A DNA stretch of 64,000 nt from positions 92,644,316 through 92,708,315 of the forward strand of contig CM047810.1 in NCBI GenBank assembly GCA_026214975.1, given 5' to 3'. Source of the stretch: Gentiana macrophylla (taxonomy: Eukaryota; Streptophyta; Magnoliopsida; Gentianales; Gentianaceae). Each line of letters starts with the position of its first letter. Position 1 is the first letter of the stretch. The notes beneath the pieces were generated by a model that searched no databases, had not been told where the DNA came from, and saw only the letters and a list, made by a program, of their open reading frames with translations. The position numbers and the translations under genes were made by a program. Of this stretch, positions 34,251-46,216 are shown piece after piece.

Positions 34251-35155
34251 CTTAGTGCACGCATATCCGTAAAAATATGAAAACCACATCCACTATCTAA
34301 TACCAGCGGTTAGACTTTGAAGAAGTAATATTGATCACAATCATAAACATACCCGGAAGTCGAAGCATCCTTTGCTTGTTCTTCTTGGTGCTCAAGAAAG
34401 GCCTTGTAGTTTCTTCTCCACTTTGGCGGGTTGGCCGAGAAGCTAGCATCCTTGGATTTGTCTTTGACTATCTTGAGGCTTCGGCTTGGTAGCCTCCTTC
34501 GCATTCTTGGTCTTCTTTTGGGCCCTTTTCTTTCCCTTGGTAGAAGTCACGAGCAACGCTTGCTTGCCCTTGCCAGCGGTGCCTTCAGCGGTCTTGAGCA
34601 TGTTCAATAACTCCATGAGAGAGTCAATCTTGTTCATGTGATAGTTCATCACAAGCTGCGTAGTAAAGTCCGGTAGATATTGCGAGAATCAAGTCAACAC
34701 TTAACTCACACACCATCTTATGGCCAAGCTTCTCAAACCTCTCTATGTAACCGATCATCTTCGGCCACATGTGACCCAACCGGAGTACACGGAGCCATCT
34801 TGCAACCAAAGAGCACCTTGAGACCTCATTACCTCTCGGTCTGCGAGACCGAGAAGCATAAAACTTCTTGAGATGAACCATAATGGTGTAAGCTTCCATG
34901 GACTCATCTTTGTTTACCCGAGTTCGGTGTCATAGAAACAAGCATGATGCAAGTAGCCTCCACACTGTCAGAACAGTGTTTCGCATGCTTCTTAACCGAC
35001 TCCTCGTTGGTAGAATCTTTAGGGTCCTTAGTTAAAGGTTTTCCCAAAACATAGCCAATGTTTTCATGACTCAAAGCGATTTTGAGGTTTCTTTTTCCAC
35101 TTGAGAATCAAGCTTGTTTTCAATGATAAAGCGAAAATTCAATTTGTCCGACATT
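34251..35155 (-). pseudogene. gag and protease start of copia element B
   Basis: Minus strand: MSDKLNFRFIIENKLDSQ begins near 35153. KMIGYIERFEKLGHKM is a copia gag signature, and a basic Lys-rich part follows. NPPKWRRNYKAF is where a zinc knuckle would lie, but its Cys residues are not all present. VLDSGCGFHIFTDM (about 34265-34310) is the aspartic protease active site (DSG). Frameshifts interrupt gag at several places. Confidence 0.75.
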
Positions 35156-35786
35156 TCTACAACAATAAAATAAATATAATATAAGTAAAAGTTCTTGCAT
35201 ACAAAACCATAAATTTGAATTTTAAAATTTTAACTAGGTTTTGCTCCCACTAATCAAGTATTCCCAATTGGCTTTCAAGAATTTTGATTAATTCCTTAGT
35301 GGCTAGGACCCAATCTAGTCACCTCAATTCCCGATGGTGATTCGATCAATTGAGGCAATTTTGAGAGGTGGAGTACTCTCTACCGGGTCACATCCGACTC
35401 CCTAGTGGTTGAGTAGTCAACTCTTTTGTGATCCATATCTAGGTGGTAGTCAGCCCCTTGTCTCTAAAGTGAGGCAGTCTGACCGGTGGCCAATCACTGA
35501 AAGACTTTAGTCGAATCAGTAACCTAATATTAAGTGAGATCTCGTATGATCATATCTCAATAACGAAGATATAACCTAGGTAGGTCAACTCCGAGGTGGC
35601 GATCAGTTGGATCGAACAAGGGCTCTTCACCATCGTTATAATATTGGAGTCAATATGCGTGTCGATTTTTGTAGTGGGAATAATTTTAAATTAATTCACT
35701 TAATTAATTTCGAATTAATTCTCTTAATTAATTTATTCAATTATGGTCTCATCTAAGCGTGCATATTTCTACGTTATCATTACAAA
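35156..35786 (-). other. 5' leader of copia element B
   Basis: Non-coding sequence between the gag start and the N gap. It shows no match to the 3' LTR at 27206-29025, so the 5' LTR must lie beyond the gap or is missing. No primer-binding site is visible. Confidence 0.45.
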
Positions 35787-35886
35787 NNNNNNNNNNNNNN
35801 NNNNNNNNNNNNNNNNNNNNNNNNNNNNNNNNNNNNNNNNNNNNNNNNNNNNNNNNNNNNNNNNNNNNNNNNNNNNNNNNNNNNNN
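35787..35886. other. Assembly gap of 100 N
   Basis: Exactly 100 undetermined bases. The left side is the leader of a minus-strand copia element and the right side is the 3' part of a different plus-strand copia element. The round number suggests a gap of unknown true length. Frames drawn across it are meaningless. Confidence 0.95.
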
Positions 35887-35992
35887 CATTATCATATCTC
35901 CCCTTTCACAAAAGAAAAATTCAAACTCTCTCCCCAAAAGCCAGAAATTTTATTTATTTCTAGAAATTTTCAAACCTCAGAAAACTTCTACA

Positions 35993-36883
35993 ATGGCTGT
36001 TTCCAAACAAACACAAGAAGAAAGGTTAATCACTGAGTTGAATAGTCTCTCTTTTGAAGAATATACAGAAATGTGCAATGGCACTCTTCTCGCAAGCTAT
36101 ATTTGCCAAAAGATGAAGAATCTTCAAGGGTTGAAAAATCTCCTGGAAGTAAAATCACAAAAAGATCGTGACTTGGAAGGGATCTTGCAGTTCTGGGAGA
36201 ATATGAGGTTGATAAGGAACTCCCTGGTGACAAAATTTCATGGAGAAAGGGTAATCGTCACTGAAGAAATCATAAGGCAGCTATTTGATTTCAACCAACC
36301 ACTTGTGAAATCAATAGACTTAGCCTGTTTGCCGCTCAAAAGGGCAGCCTTTCTCACTCAAATCTCCTTAACAAAGGAACCAGCAGATGTTGATACACAT
36401 ATCAGCTGTCTTAAACCAGAATTTGCACTCCTCAGCAGATGGATAAGAAGACATGTTATTGGTCATTATAAAGGACTAAGAAAATTGTTTGAAGATGGGA
36501 TATATCTGATGAACATCATATGGGATGAACTTGAGTTCAACTGGGCAGGTTATGTGTTCAATCAGATCAAGCAGCAACACTTAGCTGAAGTAGCAAGTGT
36601 CAGCACAGCCCAAGCTGAAGGAAGACAAACTGAAGGAAGATTTCGACTGAAGAAGACACTCAGTGGAATTGTTCAACATTATTTGGAAAGACTCAGCGAT
36701 GGGAAGAAGATGGAACAAACTGTTACTGCATCTACACAAACTGTTGCTGCATCTTCAAAAAGTGCAACAGAAGTAAGTCCTAGGAAAGAAACCTCGAAGA
36801 CTTCCCAACCCGAAGCCAATAAGAAAACTGTGTCTCAGCAGATCGCTCAGCAAAAAGGAATTAAGAGGAAAGATGACTCATAG
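35993..36883 (+). CDS. Extra ORF of copia D, N-terminal part (297 aa)
   Basis: The frame starts MAVSKQTQEERLITELNSLS, the first Met right of the gap with a plausible context. It lies between pol (lost) and the 3' LTR, the env-like position of SIRE/Maximus-type copia elements. The segment IIWDELEFNWAGYVFNQIKQ aligns with IIYNKLQFNWAKYFFLRIKE in the corresponding frame of element C, followed in both by a Gly-x-Phe-x-x-Lys-Lys motif. The C-terminal 100 residues are Ser/Thr/Lys/Gln-rich and probably disordered. No signal peptide or membrane segment is visible, so an envelope function is not supported. Function unknown. Confidence 0.55.
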   Translation: MAVSKQTQEERLITELNSLSFEEYTEMCNGTLLASYICQKMKNLQGLKNLLEVKSQKDRDLEGILQFWENMRLIRNSLVTKFHGERVIVTEEIIRQLFDFNQPLVKSIDLACLPLKRAAFLTQISLTKEPADVDTHISCLKPEFALLSRWIRRHVIGHYKGLRKLFEDGIYLMNIIWDELEFNWAGYVFNQIKQQHLAEVASVSTAQAEGRQTEGRFRLKKTLSGIVQHYLERLSDGKKMEQTVTASTQTVAASSKSATEVSPRKETSKTSQPEANKKTVSQQIAQQKGIKRKDDS

Positions 36884-37027
36884 AAGGAAAAGCCAGTTGG
36901 AAAGTGTTTGTTCCCAGGTGCTTGAAGTCAGTTAGCACCAACTGAGGGGGAACAACAACTGACAACTAAAGTCGGTCAGGTTGTTGAAGTTGTTTCTTAG
37001 AAAACATCAGAGAAACAAGTTTCCGTT

Positions 37028-37829
37028 ATGGAAATCAGTCAAGAGAAACAGCAATTTCAGCAGCAGCCAGTTCAACAATCAGCTTATACCTTTGATGCTG
37101 AAAGAATCATCAAACTGATGAAGATGAAGCTCAAAACTGAAGATTCTCGTGATTCTTTCAAAGATGTTCTACAGAAGGAAGAAAACTTATTGTTGGACAA
37201 ACTTGAAGTTAAAGACTTATATGCATTATTCTCTATGGATGAGTTTCTCACCAAATGCTATAAGAGAATCCAGGATCATGAACAGAAAAGAAGATCAGTT
37301 ACGTCATCAATACCGAAGGATGTTTTAAAGAAGAAAGATGATGATAACGATGATGATTCAAGGAAGAAAGCTGAAAAGAGTACAGTTTTACAGTCAAACA
37401 CTCAACCTCAAGGACAATCAGAGCAAACTGATACTCAGCAGGAAGGATTGCCAGTTAAGAATCAGACAACTGACAATCAGCAAGAAGAAAGAACTGATAA
37501 TCAGCAATTGATGATAATAGAAGATCGTACTCAGTTTATAATCCAAGAAGAAGAAGAAGAAGATCCATTTGAGAAGTTGACAAAAAAATAATTGAGCAAA
37601 GTACAAGAGAATTTGAAGATTATGCTCAACCAAAAGGAAGATTACAATGGCCTTTTGTCACACATCTCCGGATACTTGGATTACAGGAAGAAGACCGACG
37701 TTTCAGTTCTTACTAAGTTGGATATTATCAAGAAATACACTTCAAATTCAGTTTCAAAAATTCTCAGTCTAAAGGAGAAACTTGAAACTACAACAATGGA
37801 AGATCTAGAAATTCACGCTCAAGCAGAAT
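37028..37829 (+). pseudogene. Extra ORF of copia D, middle part, cut by element C
   Basis: Two frames (to 37588 and from 37592) continue the protein with AYTFDAERIIKLMKMKLKTE, a Gln/Asp/Glu-rich low-complexity region, and a helical segment (ENLKIMLNQKEDYNGLLSHI). Stops at 36881 and 37589 separate the pieces. The coding sequence is interrupted at 37829 by the LTR of element C; the duplicated AGAAT marks the break. Confidence 0.55.
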
Positions 37830-39230
37830 TGTTGGTCCCAGAGAAGGGTGAAACTATAGTCGGAGGGGGGTGAATGACTATAGTGGAGTTTCAAAACTTT
37901 TTTTTATTTAAAATCTTTTGGGCAAATGGATAAGTCCCTTCTTACTATGATGTTGTTCAAATCGGTTTAGACAATCACAGATATAAGTTATGATGTAGGC
38001 AGATTAAGTAAGTCTTTGTAAAGTAAATTGCGAGAAATTAAATTGACACAAGGCTTATAGTGGTTGGGGTGGTGTAATCCCTTAATCCACTCTTCTCCGT
38101 GATGATTGGAGGAATTCACTATTGTTTTCACAGATACAATAGTATGATTGTCCTTGGCTTCCTAAGCTTCACAATCTGCAAGACTATCACTCCTTGACTG
38201 CAACAGCTTCAGTGATTCAGTCTTCCTTTTGCTGCTCCTTGAGATCAAAATACTTCAACAGCTATCACAGATTCAACTCCTTCTTAGATTGCCTCTGATT
38301 CAGTTGCTTTAGTCTGATGTGAATGTGATTCACACACTTGCTTGATCAATCTCAGTTATGAATATGACTTTGTAGTTCTGATATTTGAGTTGATCACTAG
38401 ATGTATCCTTGTAAGTTCAGAGAGAAGGCTTTTCAAATTGACAGAGTTTCTGCTTTCTTTCTTTTTGAATCGTTGCTTTCTTTTTCTGTCAATGCCTTCT
38501 ATTTATAGCCTTGAATAACCTTGGTTTTTGTAATTCCGTCCGTTGGCTATATTAATGAGGGAATAATCCTTGATTTCATTCTTGATTCCCCCTTAATTGT
38601 ATTCTCCTTGTTTTCAGTGATCGGATTCTTTCTTCAAACGTATAGCAGAAAATCCGTCCTTGATTGATCCATTAATGATTGTGCATTTAATGCATGATCT
38701 TCTGAATCTTCATCGTATATCAAATTTGATCTTGTGAGTGTCTCTTCGCCGCTTTCAGAACGGTAGAGTGGGCCTTCTGACTTAGCCGTTCATTCTTTCT
38801 TTGTTGTTCTCTTTGCCGAAAGTCAGTGTACTCAGCTGATTCACTGTTTTCTTCTTGTTCTAGTTATTTAAGAGTCTTTGTACTTCCCTGATCCTTGATT
38901 TGGATGAGACCAGTGCACACCATTTTTTACTATTGAGTTTCATCACTTAAAACATGACTTAGACTTATCCAAGGTCATCACAGACTTCCTTGGTTATAAG
39001 TCAGATCATAATGTCTTATTTCTTCTCTCTTTGGTGCTTGGTGGCTTTCCTTTGCCGAATATCTGTTTTTGCTTTGCCGTCCTACCAACTAGTACAATAC
39101 TTGTCGACTCAACTTATACAACATGTCGGACTCTAAGTAAAGACTTATCTGAGAGAATTCTAACTTATTTCGGGCTTGCTTAGGATGACTAGTATGGCCA
39201 TCATCAAAACATAATAAAATGTTCCTAACA
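37830..39230 (-). repeat. 3' LTR of copia element C
   Basis: Plus-strand ends are TGTTGGTCCCAGAG and AATGTTCCTAACA. A minus-strand TATA box (GGCTATAAATAG) lies at about 38508-38520. The minus-strand sequence just before the LTR (AACAAGGGGAAAT, 39231-39243) is the polypurine tract. Confidence 0.95.
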
Positions 39231-39368
39231 ATTTCCCCTTGTTGATGATGCCAAAACCCTCATAAGCCTGAACATAAGTAATCAAAAATATTCATAATAA
39301 ACAACAGAACAATTTTATTCATCCATCAAGGGGCAATGAGCTCCAAAAATTTATTCAACTGTTACAAA

Positions 39369-42300
39369 CTACATTTTGCTTAATTCAGCCTTGTACCGAA
39401 CCTCTTCAATGTCTTTCCAATCAATTTCTGGAAACTTCCACTTCCAGTAAGCCAAAGCTGTGTATTCAGATACACCCTGAAAAACTCTTTTGTCAAAAAG
39501 TCTATTGAAATCAGGCATGGTCTCATTGGCCTTAGGTTCTCCAAAATATTTTTCAAGTCTTTCCCTAGCCTCAAACCAATGTGTGAGTCTGCAAATTTGA
39601 GACTTTTGTAGAGACCCCACTTTGCTCTCTGTTTCTCCAATTTCCCCATAGGATTGAAGAATCTTGCCATGTATTTGAAATCTTCTTGTTGTTGGTGGCA
39701 AGTCTTCCGGTCCTTTGAGATAGTGGTATCATTGAACTTGGTTTGTTGTTGGTCTGTTTGAGAAGTGCAAATTCTCTTTTGACTTCATTGTAGAGTTTGG
39801 CCATATCGGTTCTCATCCTTTCATCCACGATAGTTTAGCCAATCAGCCCAAGCTTCATCTTGTGAAGAGTGAGGATAAAGTCCTTCCTGTACTCTGAAAA
39901 ATTCTCTTACATAGTCCAGTACATCTGCATCATATTCTGCTCTGCTTTGGTGACCAGTGTAAGTTCTGTGCTCACCAGTATATTTGAGCTCTTCTTTGCC
40001 TCTCTCTTGGTGTTTCTGTGGTCTTTGAAGTCTGTGTTGGTTGACAGATCCTCTCTGGCTGGTGGATCCAGGCCTTTCTTTGTCTGCCGGACCTGTCTCT
40101 ATCATCATCTCTTCTTTGCATAGGGTGAGGAAATCCAATGCAGGGTTCCTTTGTGGCTTTTTCTCTTTCTTCTCTCGATCCTTCTTTGTTGCTCTTCCGC
40201 TTCATTTCGATCCTTATTTCTCTCATCTCTTGCTCTCAATTGTTCTTGGTGAAATTAGGGGTTTGATAGTTGATCCTTGAGTTCAGGCTTATCCTTACTT
40301 TCCCTTTTTGCAAAAGCATCCTCCCTTTCTTTGGAGTAAGATGCTATTTGTGGCCTGTGCTGTGCCGATCAGAGAGTCAAGCTTTGATTCAATGGAAGTG
40401 AATCTGTGGTGATGATCAGACAGTTTTTCATTTACACCACGAAGTTTAGTGCCAAATGCCACTGCCATTGATTCATTTTCTTGGGAAATGTGCTGTCTGA
40501 GCCCTGCAAGATTGTTAGTGATATTTATATTAAGCTGCTTCATCAGATTTCCCTGTTGTTGAACCACAATGTTTTGTGCATCAATATATTCTGCAATGGC
40601 CTGAAACTTGTTTTCAATGGAGGAACTTTTGTCATTGAATGCTGAAGTCATGGATCTGAGATACATGGCTTGCTGCTCCAATTCTTCAGCCAGCAGGTCT
40701 GCTGCTTTCTCAAAAGTTTCAGTTGTAATGCCAGTTGCCAGCTGAGAGAGTTTATGCCTTGTGTTATCTGGTTCTGTTTGTTGTCCCTTGTTTTGATGTT
40801 GAGTGACATCTGCTCCAGTTTCCAAATCGTCAAGAATTTGGGTAGATGTATATCTTTGGAGTTGCTTGAATTTGCATTTCCTATCTCTCGTGTCGGGGTT
40901 GTCTTGTTGAGAGTGGCAGAAATTGAACCCAGTGTCCACAATGTTTGTCTTTGTTATTTGGAACGTTGATGACAGCAGCGGTTGAGTAATTGTCTTTCTT
41001 TGGAGTTGTAGACTTGCGGAGGCTTGTGGTTTCAAAAAGTACGAAGGAGAGTAGTATCATCAATTGCATGCAGTGCGGGAGAGTCCTCTTCTTTGTCTTG
41101 ACCAAGATCATCATCATGATGATCATTATCATCATTATCATCGGGATCATCACCATCATCATCCGAGTCGTCACTTTGTCTCCCGGAGTGCAGGGCAACT
41201 TTGCCTTGGCTGCATCAACCAATTCCCATAGTGGGGATTCATCAAGTACTCCTACAAGAGTTGTGATACCCAGAAAATCAAATAACCATGCTTCTTCAGC
41301 AAGCATGCGGTCTGTGTCTTGAAGTTGTTGTCTGGAATCCCCTTCCTTCCATTCAAGATATTCTGCAATTCGATCATCTATATCGTTTGCAGATAAATGT
41401 ACTGACCTCTTACGGAGAGTCCTCATCATCTTGATGTTTTCTTCATTTGGATGTTGTTCATCCTCACTGGCATTTTCTTCTTCTTGCTGTGCTTCCTCAT
41501 CAGAATCCGCCTCTTCTTCTTCTTCATCAATCAATTTCCCAAAGTCTGTCTTTTCCGGACTTCGCCGGACCTTTGTTTCTTTCTTTGTCTGAGGTGTTGT
41601 GTGAGGATTTCTTCCTCTTTCCTTCTCCCGCTTCTTTTGTGGTTTGACATAAGTAAACATGACTTTGGATTCATGCGATCTGTTGAGTTGTACAATGGGG
41701 ACTTTGAGACATTGAAACAGATAGTGCAATCAGTATCCCGTATGACTTTTTCACCCAGAATTGTCCTTTCATTGTCTTTCCCTCTTTTATCGCTTTTTCG
41801 CCTGCTTTTACTTCACCTTGGATTTGTTCTTTGATTCTCAAAAAGAAGTATTTTGCCCAATTAAATTGTAGCTTGTTATAAATGATTCCCATTAGCCGCA
41901 TCCTAATTTCTGTCATGGCATGATTTGCTCCCAACTTTCCTTCAATGGTTTTGCCAATTAGGGCACTAAACTCATTAAAAGGCTGCTTCAACTCAGATCT
42001 GAGACAGTTGACTTTTGTGGATCCTGGGTTTGCCGTTTTGGCAATGATTGCCCGCAGTCTGGCCCAAGTCTGTGGTACCAATGTCACTTTTGCTTGACCA
42101 CTTATTTGAAAGTTTGAGATGTTTTGAATTACCTTTGTTGTAATCACAGCGTCTTTGCCATTTGAGATGCTACAATCTTGTCTTCTTGAACTTGTCACCT
42201 TCTTCAGTAGTAAGGAGCCCAGGCACGTATTGTGCAGATTTCCAGAAAGAAATCAGACTTTCATAGCACACCTCAGATATTGGAGGATTGAGGAAGGTGG

Positions 42301-42498
42301 ATAATTTTAGTTTTTCGGAGCCTGCTGCCAACCGTTTGGCATGCTCATCATTTCCACTGATTTGGTAGTGTTACGCTTGGAAGAATGAACAGTGGCAATC
42401 GATTTTTCATACCCGACTTGGGTGATTGAGGAAGATGATGCCATTTTTGAGAGGAGAGGGTTTGAAAATGAACTTGAGTTTGCAATAGAGATAAACAA
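39369..42498 (-). pseudogene. Extra coding region of copia C (between pol and 3' LTR)
   Basis: On the minus strand the region starts near MASSSSITQVGYEKSIATV (about 42441) and runs through frames ending at 41671, 40881, 40295, 39821 and 39369. Features in order: a helical domain with ELKQPFNEFSALIGKTIEG and LQFNWAKYFFLRIKEQIQG; a basic then strongly acidic stretch (EEEEEADSDEEAQQEEE); an Asp run coded by a GAT microsatellite near 41105-41165; a coiled coil (ENKFQAIAEYIDAQN, GLRQHISQENESM); an Arg/Glu-rich tail ending ADWLNYRG. At least four frame changes break it. No membrane segment or furin-like site is visible, so it is not an obvious envelope gene. The FNWA.Y segment is shared with element D. 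Confidence 0.65.
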
Positions 42499-42639
42499 GA
42501 GTAGGGTTTGTAATTTGCAAGAGAGCGTAAAGATTTCTGAAAATCTCTAAGTCTTGTTTATATAGGCGATTTTGGGTAGTGTGAACGTGGTTTGAATATG
42601 GAAGGATTTAGTGACATAATGGCGTGATTTTGTGTATGA

Positions 42640-44400
42640 AAATCGCGATATTCGAGGAAATGGGGGTGTAGTTTGAGGCAAGTAATGATAGAGCCCGTGA
42701 ATCGAGGAGTTTATAATTGAAAAGTAATATAATTACCTCCATGATCATAAGTTGATCGCCACGTGTGTCTTGAATAATCCTCCATAACTTCCTTATTCTC
42801 TACGTGTAATCGAATTGATTTTGTTCACACTTTTAATTTGTCCAAGTCTTTATTTCGGTGAAGTGCCTTCATTTGGTCACTTAGCCGTCCCAATAGGTTC
42901 TTCACTTAGTTGCGCCATTTGGTATTCCTAACAATCGTTAAGTTACCTTCATTTGGATACTAGGGCCTTACATGCGGCATCTCTGTAACGGCAAAGGTCG
43001 TACCGATTAATGAAGTAACTTAGCCGATTACTCCGATTAGCCGTTGTTTGATACTTAGTCAATTTCAATCATCCACTAACTCGATTCTCAACATACTAAA
43101 TCTTTCATAACCGAGTGGTTTAGTGAAGATGTCGGCCCGATTGATCTTGGTGGGTATGTATTTTAGGATGACATCTCCTTTTTCAACATGGTCTCGATGA
43201 AATGATGTCTTACATCAATGTGCTTTGTTCTTGAATGCAATCTTTGGATTTTCGGTAATAGATATTGCACTTGTGTTATCACACATGATTGGAATTGTTC
43301 TCTCTTCCACTCCATAGTCCCTTAGTTGTTGTCTTATCCACGGTACTTGTGCACAACTGACTACCTGCTATATATATTGCCTTGGTTTGTTGATGTAGAT
43401 ATGGAGTTTTGCTTTTCTTGAACCAAGAGACTAGTGCGGTTCCTAGCATTTGGCAAGTTCTAGAGGTGCTCTTTCTATCTATTTTGCATCCAAAGATAGT
43501 GCGAGTGCGAATATGATATCAATATAAGTCCTCCATCTTTTGGATACCAAATACCAACATTTATAGTGTTTTTCAAGTATTTGATTATCCTTTTAGTTGC
43601 TAGAAGATGTGATTCTTTTGGTTGAGCTTGAAATCTTGCACACACTCCTCTGCAAATGCTATGTCAGTGCCTTGTAGTTAAGTATAATAATGATCCAATA
43701 ATTCCTCTATATACATTTTAAGATCAACATCTTTTCCTCCATCATCTTTTCCAAGTATGAATCGGCACACATTGGTGTGTCTCTTTGTGCCACTTGTATC
43801 CATCCCATACTTGTGTATCAAATCTCTTGTATATTTTGCTTGACTAATGAAAATGCCATCCTGCATTTGCTTTACTTGAAGGCCAAGGAAGTAGTTTAAT
43901 TCTCCCATCATGCTCATCTGAAATTTGCTCATCATCAGGTTTGCAAATTTCTCACACAGTTTTTCATCCTCTGATCCAATGATTATATCATCAACATAGA
44001 TTTGTACTAGCAATGTGCTTGCTTCTTCCTCCAGTTTAAATAGAGTCTTGTCAATAGTTCCTTTGTTGAATCCATTCTTGATCAGAAATTGTGATAGTGT
44101 TTCATACCAGGCTCTAGGTGCCTGTTTGAGGCCATAGAGGGCCTTCTTGAGTTTGTATACTTTGTCTTCTTTTCCTTTAATTTGAAATCCAGGAGGTTGT
44201 TCTACATAAACTTCTTCTTCCAAAAGTCCGTTTAGGAATGCACTCTTTACGTCCATTTGATAGACTTTGAAGTCTTTGTGTGCAGCAAATGCTAGAAAAA
44301 GTCGATTGCTTCCAATCTTGCTCTTTGGAGCAAAAGTTTCATCATAATCTATTCCTTGACTTGGGAATAGCCTTTTGCAACTAGCCTTGCTTTGTTTTCG
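42640..44400 (-). pseudogene. RT and RNase H of copia C
   Basis: RT (43678-44400): MDVKSAFLNGLLEEEVYVEQ, KALYGLKQAPRAWYE and the catalytic IYVDDIIIG are intact over 192 residues. Toward the C-terminus (42640-43670) only shards remain, such as KIDRKSTSRTCQ-like sequence of RNase H. That part is almost free of CAG and CTG triplets and may be badly assembled rather than biologically decayed. Confidence 0.85.
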
Positions 44401-44705
44401 ACAACAGTTCCTTGCTCATCCATCTTGTTTACGAAACCCACTTTGCACCAATGATGTTTGCCATTTACGGTCTTTCAACAAGTTCCTGGACTTCATTTCT
44501 TTCAAATTCATTTAGTTCTTCTTGCATGGTTTGTGATCCAATCTGCATCTTGGATTGCACATCTATAGTCTTAGGTTCCACTTGTGATAGAAAACAAGTT
44601 AGCATGTGCTCCGGTTGTCTTACGGTTCTAACTCTGTGTGAATATCTCCAATAACTTGTTCTTGAGGATGGTCTCTTAGCCAATTTAGATCTGGTTGAAG
44701 TTGTT

Positions 44706-45901
44706 CTACACTTGGTGCTTCCATGCCTTCATCTTTGAGTATGAACTTGACTTTCGTGTGCTTCTTGTTGTATTGATATGTGGCTCCTCTTGATTTTCAA
44801 AAGATGATTCGGGATAGTATTTGGTATGGTTGCATTTGTATAGATTTGCCTCTGTCTTTGCTTTCTCTTCTTGGTCTTGAAGATCTTCACCATTTGTATA
44901 TGGTTCATTAAAAACCACATGTATTGATTCTTCAATCACCAATGTTCTTTTATTGAGTACTCTGAATGCTTTCTTTGGTGTCTGAGTATCCCATGAAGAT
45001 TGCTTCATCGACCTTCTCATCAAAGGTATGCTGGTGGTTCTGTTTAAGACAAAACATTTTGATCCAAACATATGAAAATATGAGATATTGGGTTTTCTAC
45101 CATTCCATAATTCATATGGAGTCTTTCCATGATATTTGTTGATGATTGATATGTTTTGTGTATGACATGTCGTGTGTTCTCTTGCTTGAGCCCAAAATCT
45201 CTTTGGCAAGCATGCTTCAGCAATCATTGTTCTGACTGCTTCTTTGAGAGTTCTGTATCTTCTTTCTGCTACACCATTTTGTTGTGGAGTTCTGCTGCAG
45301 AGATAGTTGATGTAGTACTCCATTTTCTTCACAATAGGTTACGATAATTTCATTTAGAAATTCGATTGCTCTACTACGATCTGATCTTGATAATTTTTAG
45401 CTCTTTCTCATTCTGAAGTCTTCTCAGCAAGTCTGGTAGCTTCTTGAGTGTTTCTTTCTTCTTGTTCATGAAGATGGTCCATGTGTAATTTGAGAAGTCA
45501 TCCACCACTACAAGAGAATATTTCTTACCACTCACACTTACCGGTGTGACTGGTCCAAAAAGGTCCATGTGCAACAGATGTAGAATTCTAGTTGTGGATT
45601 GATAAGGTTTTGACTTGAATGAACTTTTGATCTGCTTTCCTTTCTGACATGCATCACATAGACTTTCTTTCTTGAATGTGATCTCCGGAAGCCCTTCAAC
45701 TAGCTTGCTTTTTGATAGTTTGTTGATGGTCTTGAAATTCAGGTGATTTAATCTTCTGTGCCAAATCCAACTTGTTGATTGATTATTCTTGACAAGTAGA
45801 CAAGTTTCTGCCTTGGCTGTTCTCCAGTCCACAACATACATGTTTTCTTGTCTTCTACTGCAAGAACTCTGTGTTGGTTTTATTTGTGAATCACTTTGCA
45901 T
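44706..45901 (-). pseudogene. Integrase of copia C
   Basis: Two frames. The N-terminal zinc-binding motif appears as WHRRLNHLNFKTINKL and CDACQKGKQ. The core shows LLHMDLFGPV (first Asp) and, after a frameshift near 45350, TPQQNGVAERR (catalytic Glu). The region of the second Asp falls at the frameshift. GKTPYELWNGRKPNISYFH and the linker to RT follow. Integrase joins element DNA to the chromosome. Confidence 0.85.
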
Positions 45902-46190
45902 CCTTCTTTGTTGAAGTGCACATTGTAGCCTTTGTCACGAAATTGGTGATGCTCATCGATTGAAGTTAAGTCCCTTGAAGTATCCCACATTTTGAATTTT
46001 TAGATTGTTCTTGAGTATTGTGCCTTCCCCTTAATCTTGCCAGGGTTTTCTTTTCCTCCAAATGTGACTTTGGGTCCATCAAAAGCTTTGAAATCAGTGA
46101 GCCATTTCTTGTTTCTGTCATGTATATGCGGAACATCCCTTTGTCTATGTACCGGACATCCTACAAAACAAATTAATTAGGTTTAGGTAC
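45900..46190 (-). pseudogene. Protease-to-integrase linker of copia C
   Basis: Fragments in alternating frames give NKKWLTDFKAFDGPKVTFGG and GYNVHFNKEGCKVI, which follow the protease active site in SIRE-type elements. The DSGCS-type active-site motif itself is not readable at its expected place (46150-46190). Heavily shifted sequence. Confidence 0.5.
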
Positions 46191-46216
46191 CCAACACTGT
46201 TTGGGTCCATACTTTG

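Larger units (their letters stand above)
27206..35786 (-). mobile_element. copia element B, minus strand, 5' end lost at the assembly gap
   Basis: On the minus strand the order is leader, gag, protease, integrase, RT, RNase H, polypurine tract and 3' LTR, the order of Ty1/copia. The whole polyprotein is broken by many frameshifts. Two later insertions sit in it: a solo LTR (31526-32927) and an 800-bp inverted-repeat element (29405-30204). No 5' LTR is visible before the N gap. Confidence 0.8.

Noticed and set aside
35743..36036. Frames running across the N gap
   Set aside because: Undetermined bases were translated as open; only the part from 35993 is supported.
37830..39230. A separate element between the copia D ORF parts
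   Set aside because: It is the 3' LTR of copia C, shown by its partner at 48433-49830 and the AGAAT flanks.
40990..41322. Plus-strand frame with a long Ile/Met membrane-like segment
   Set aside because: It is the complement of a GAT microsatellite that codes an Asp run on the minus strand within the extra ORF of copia C.
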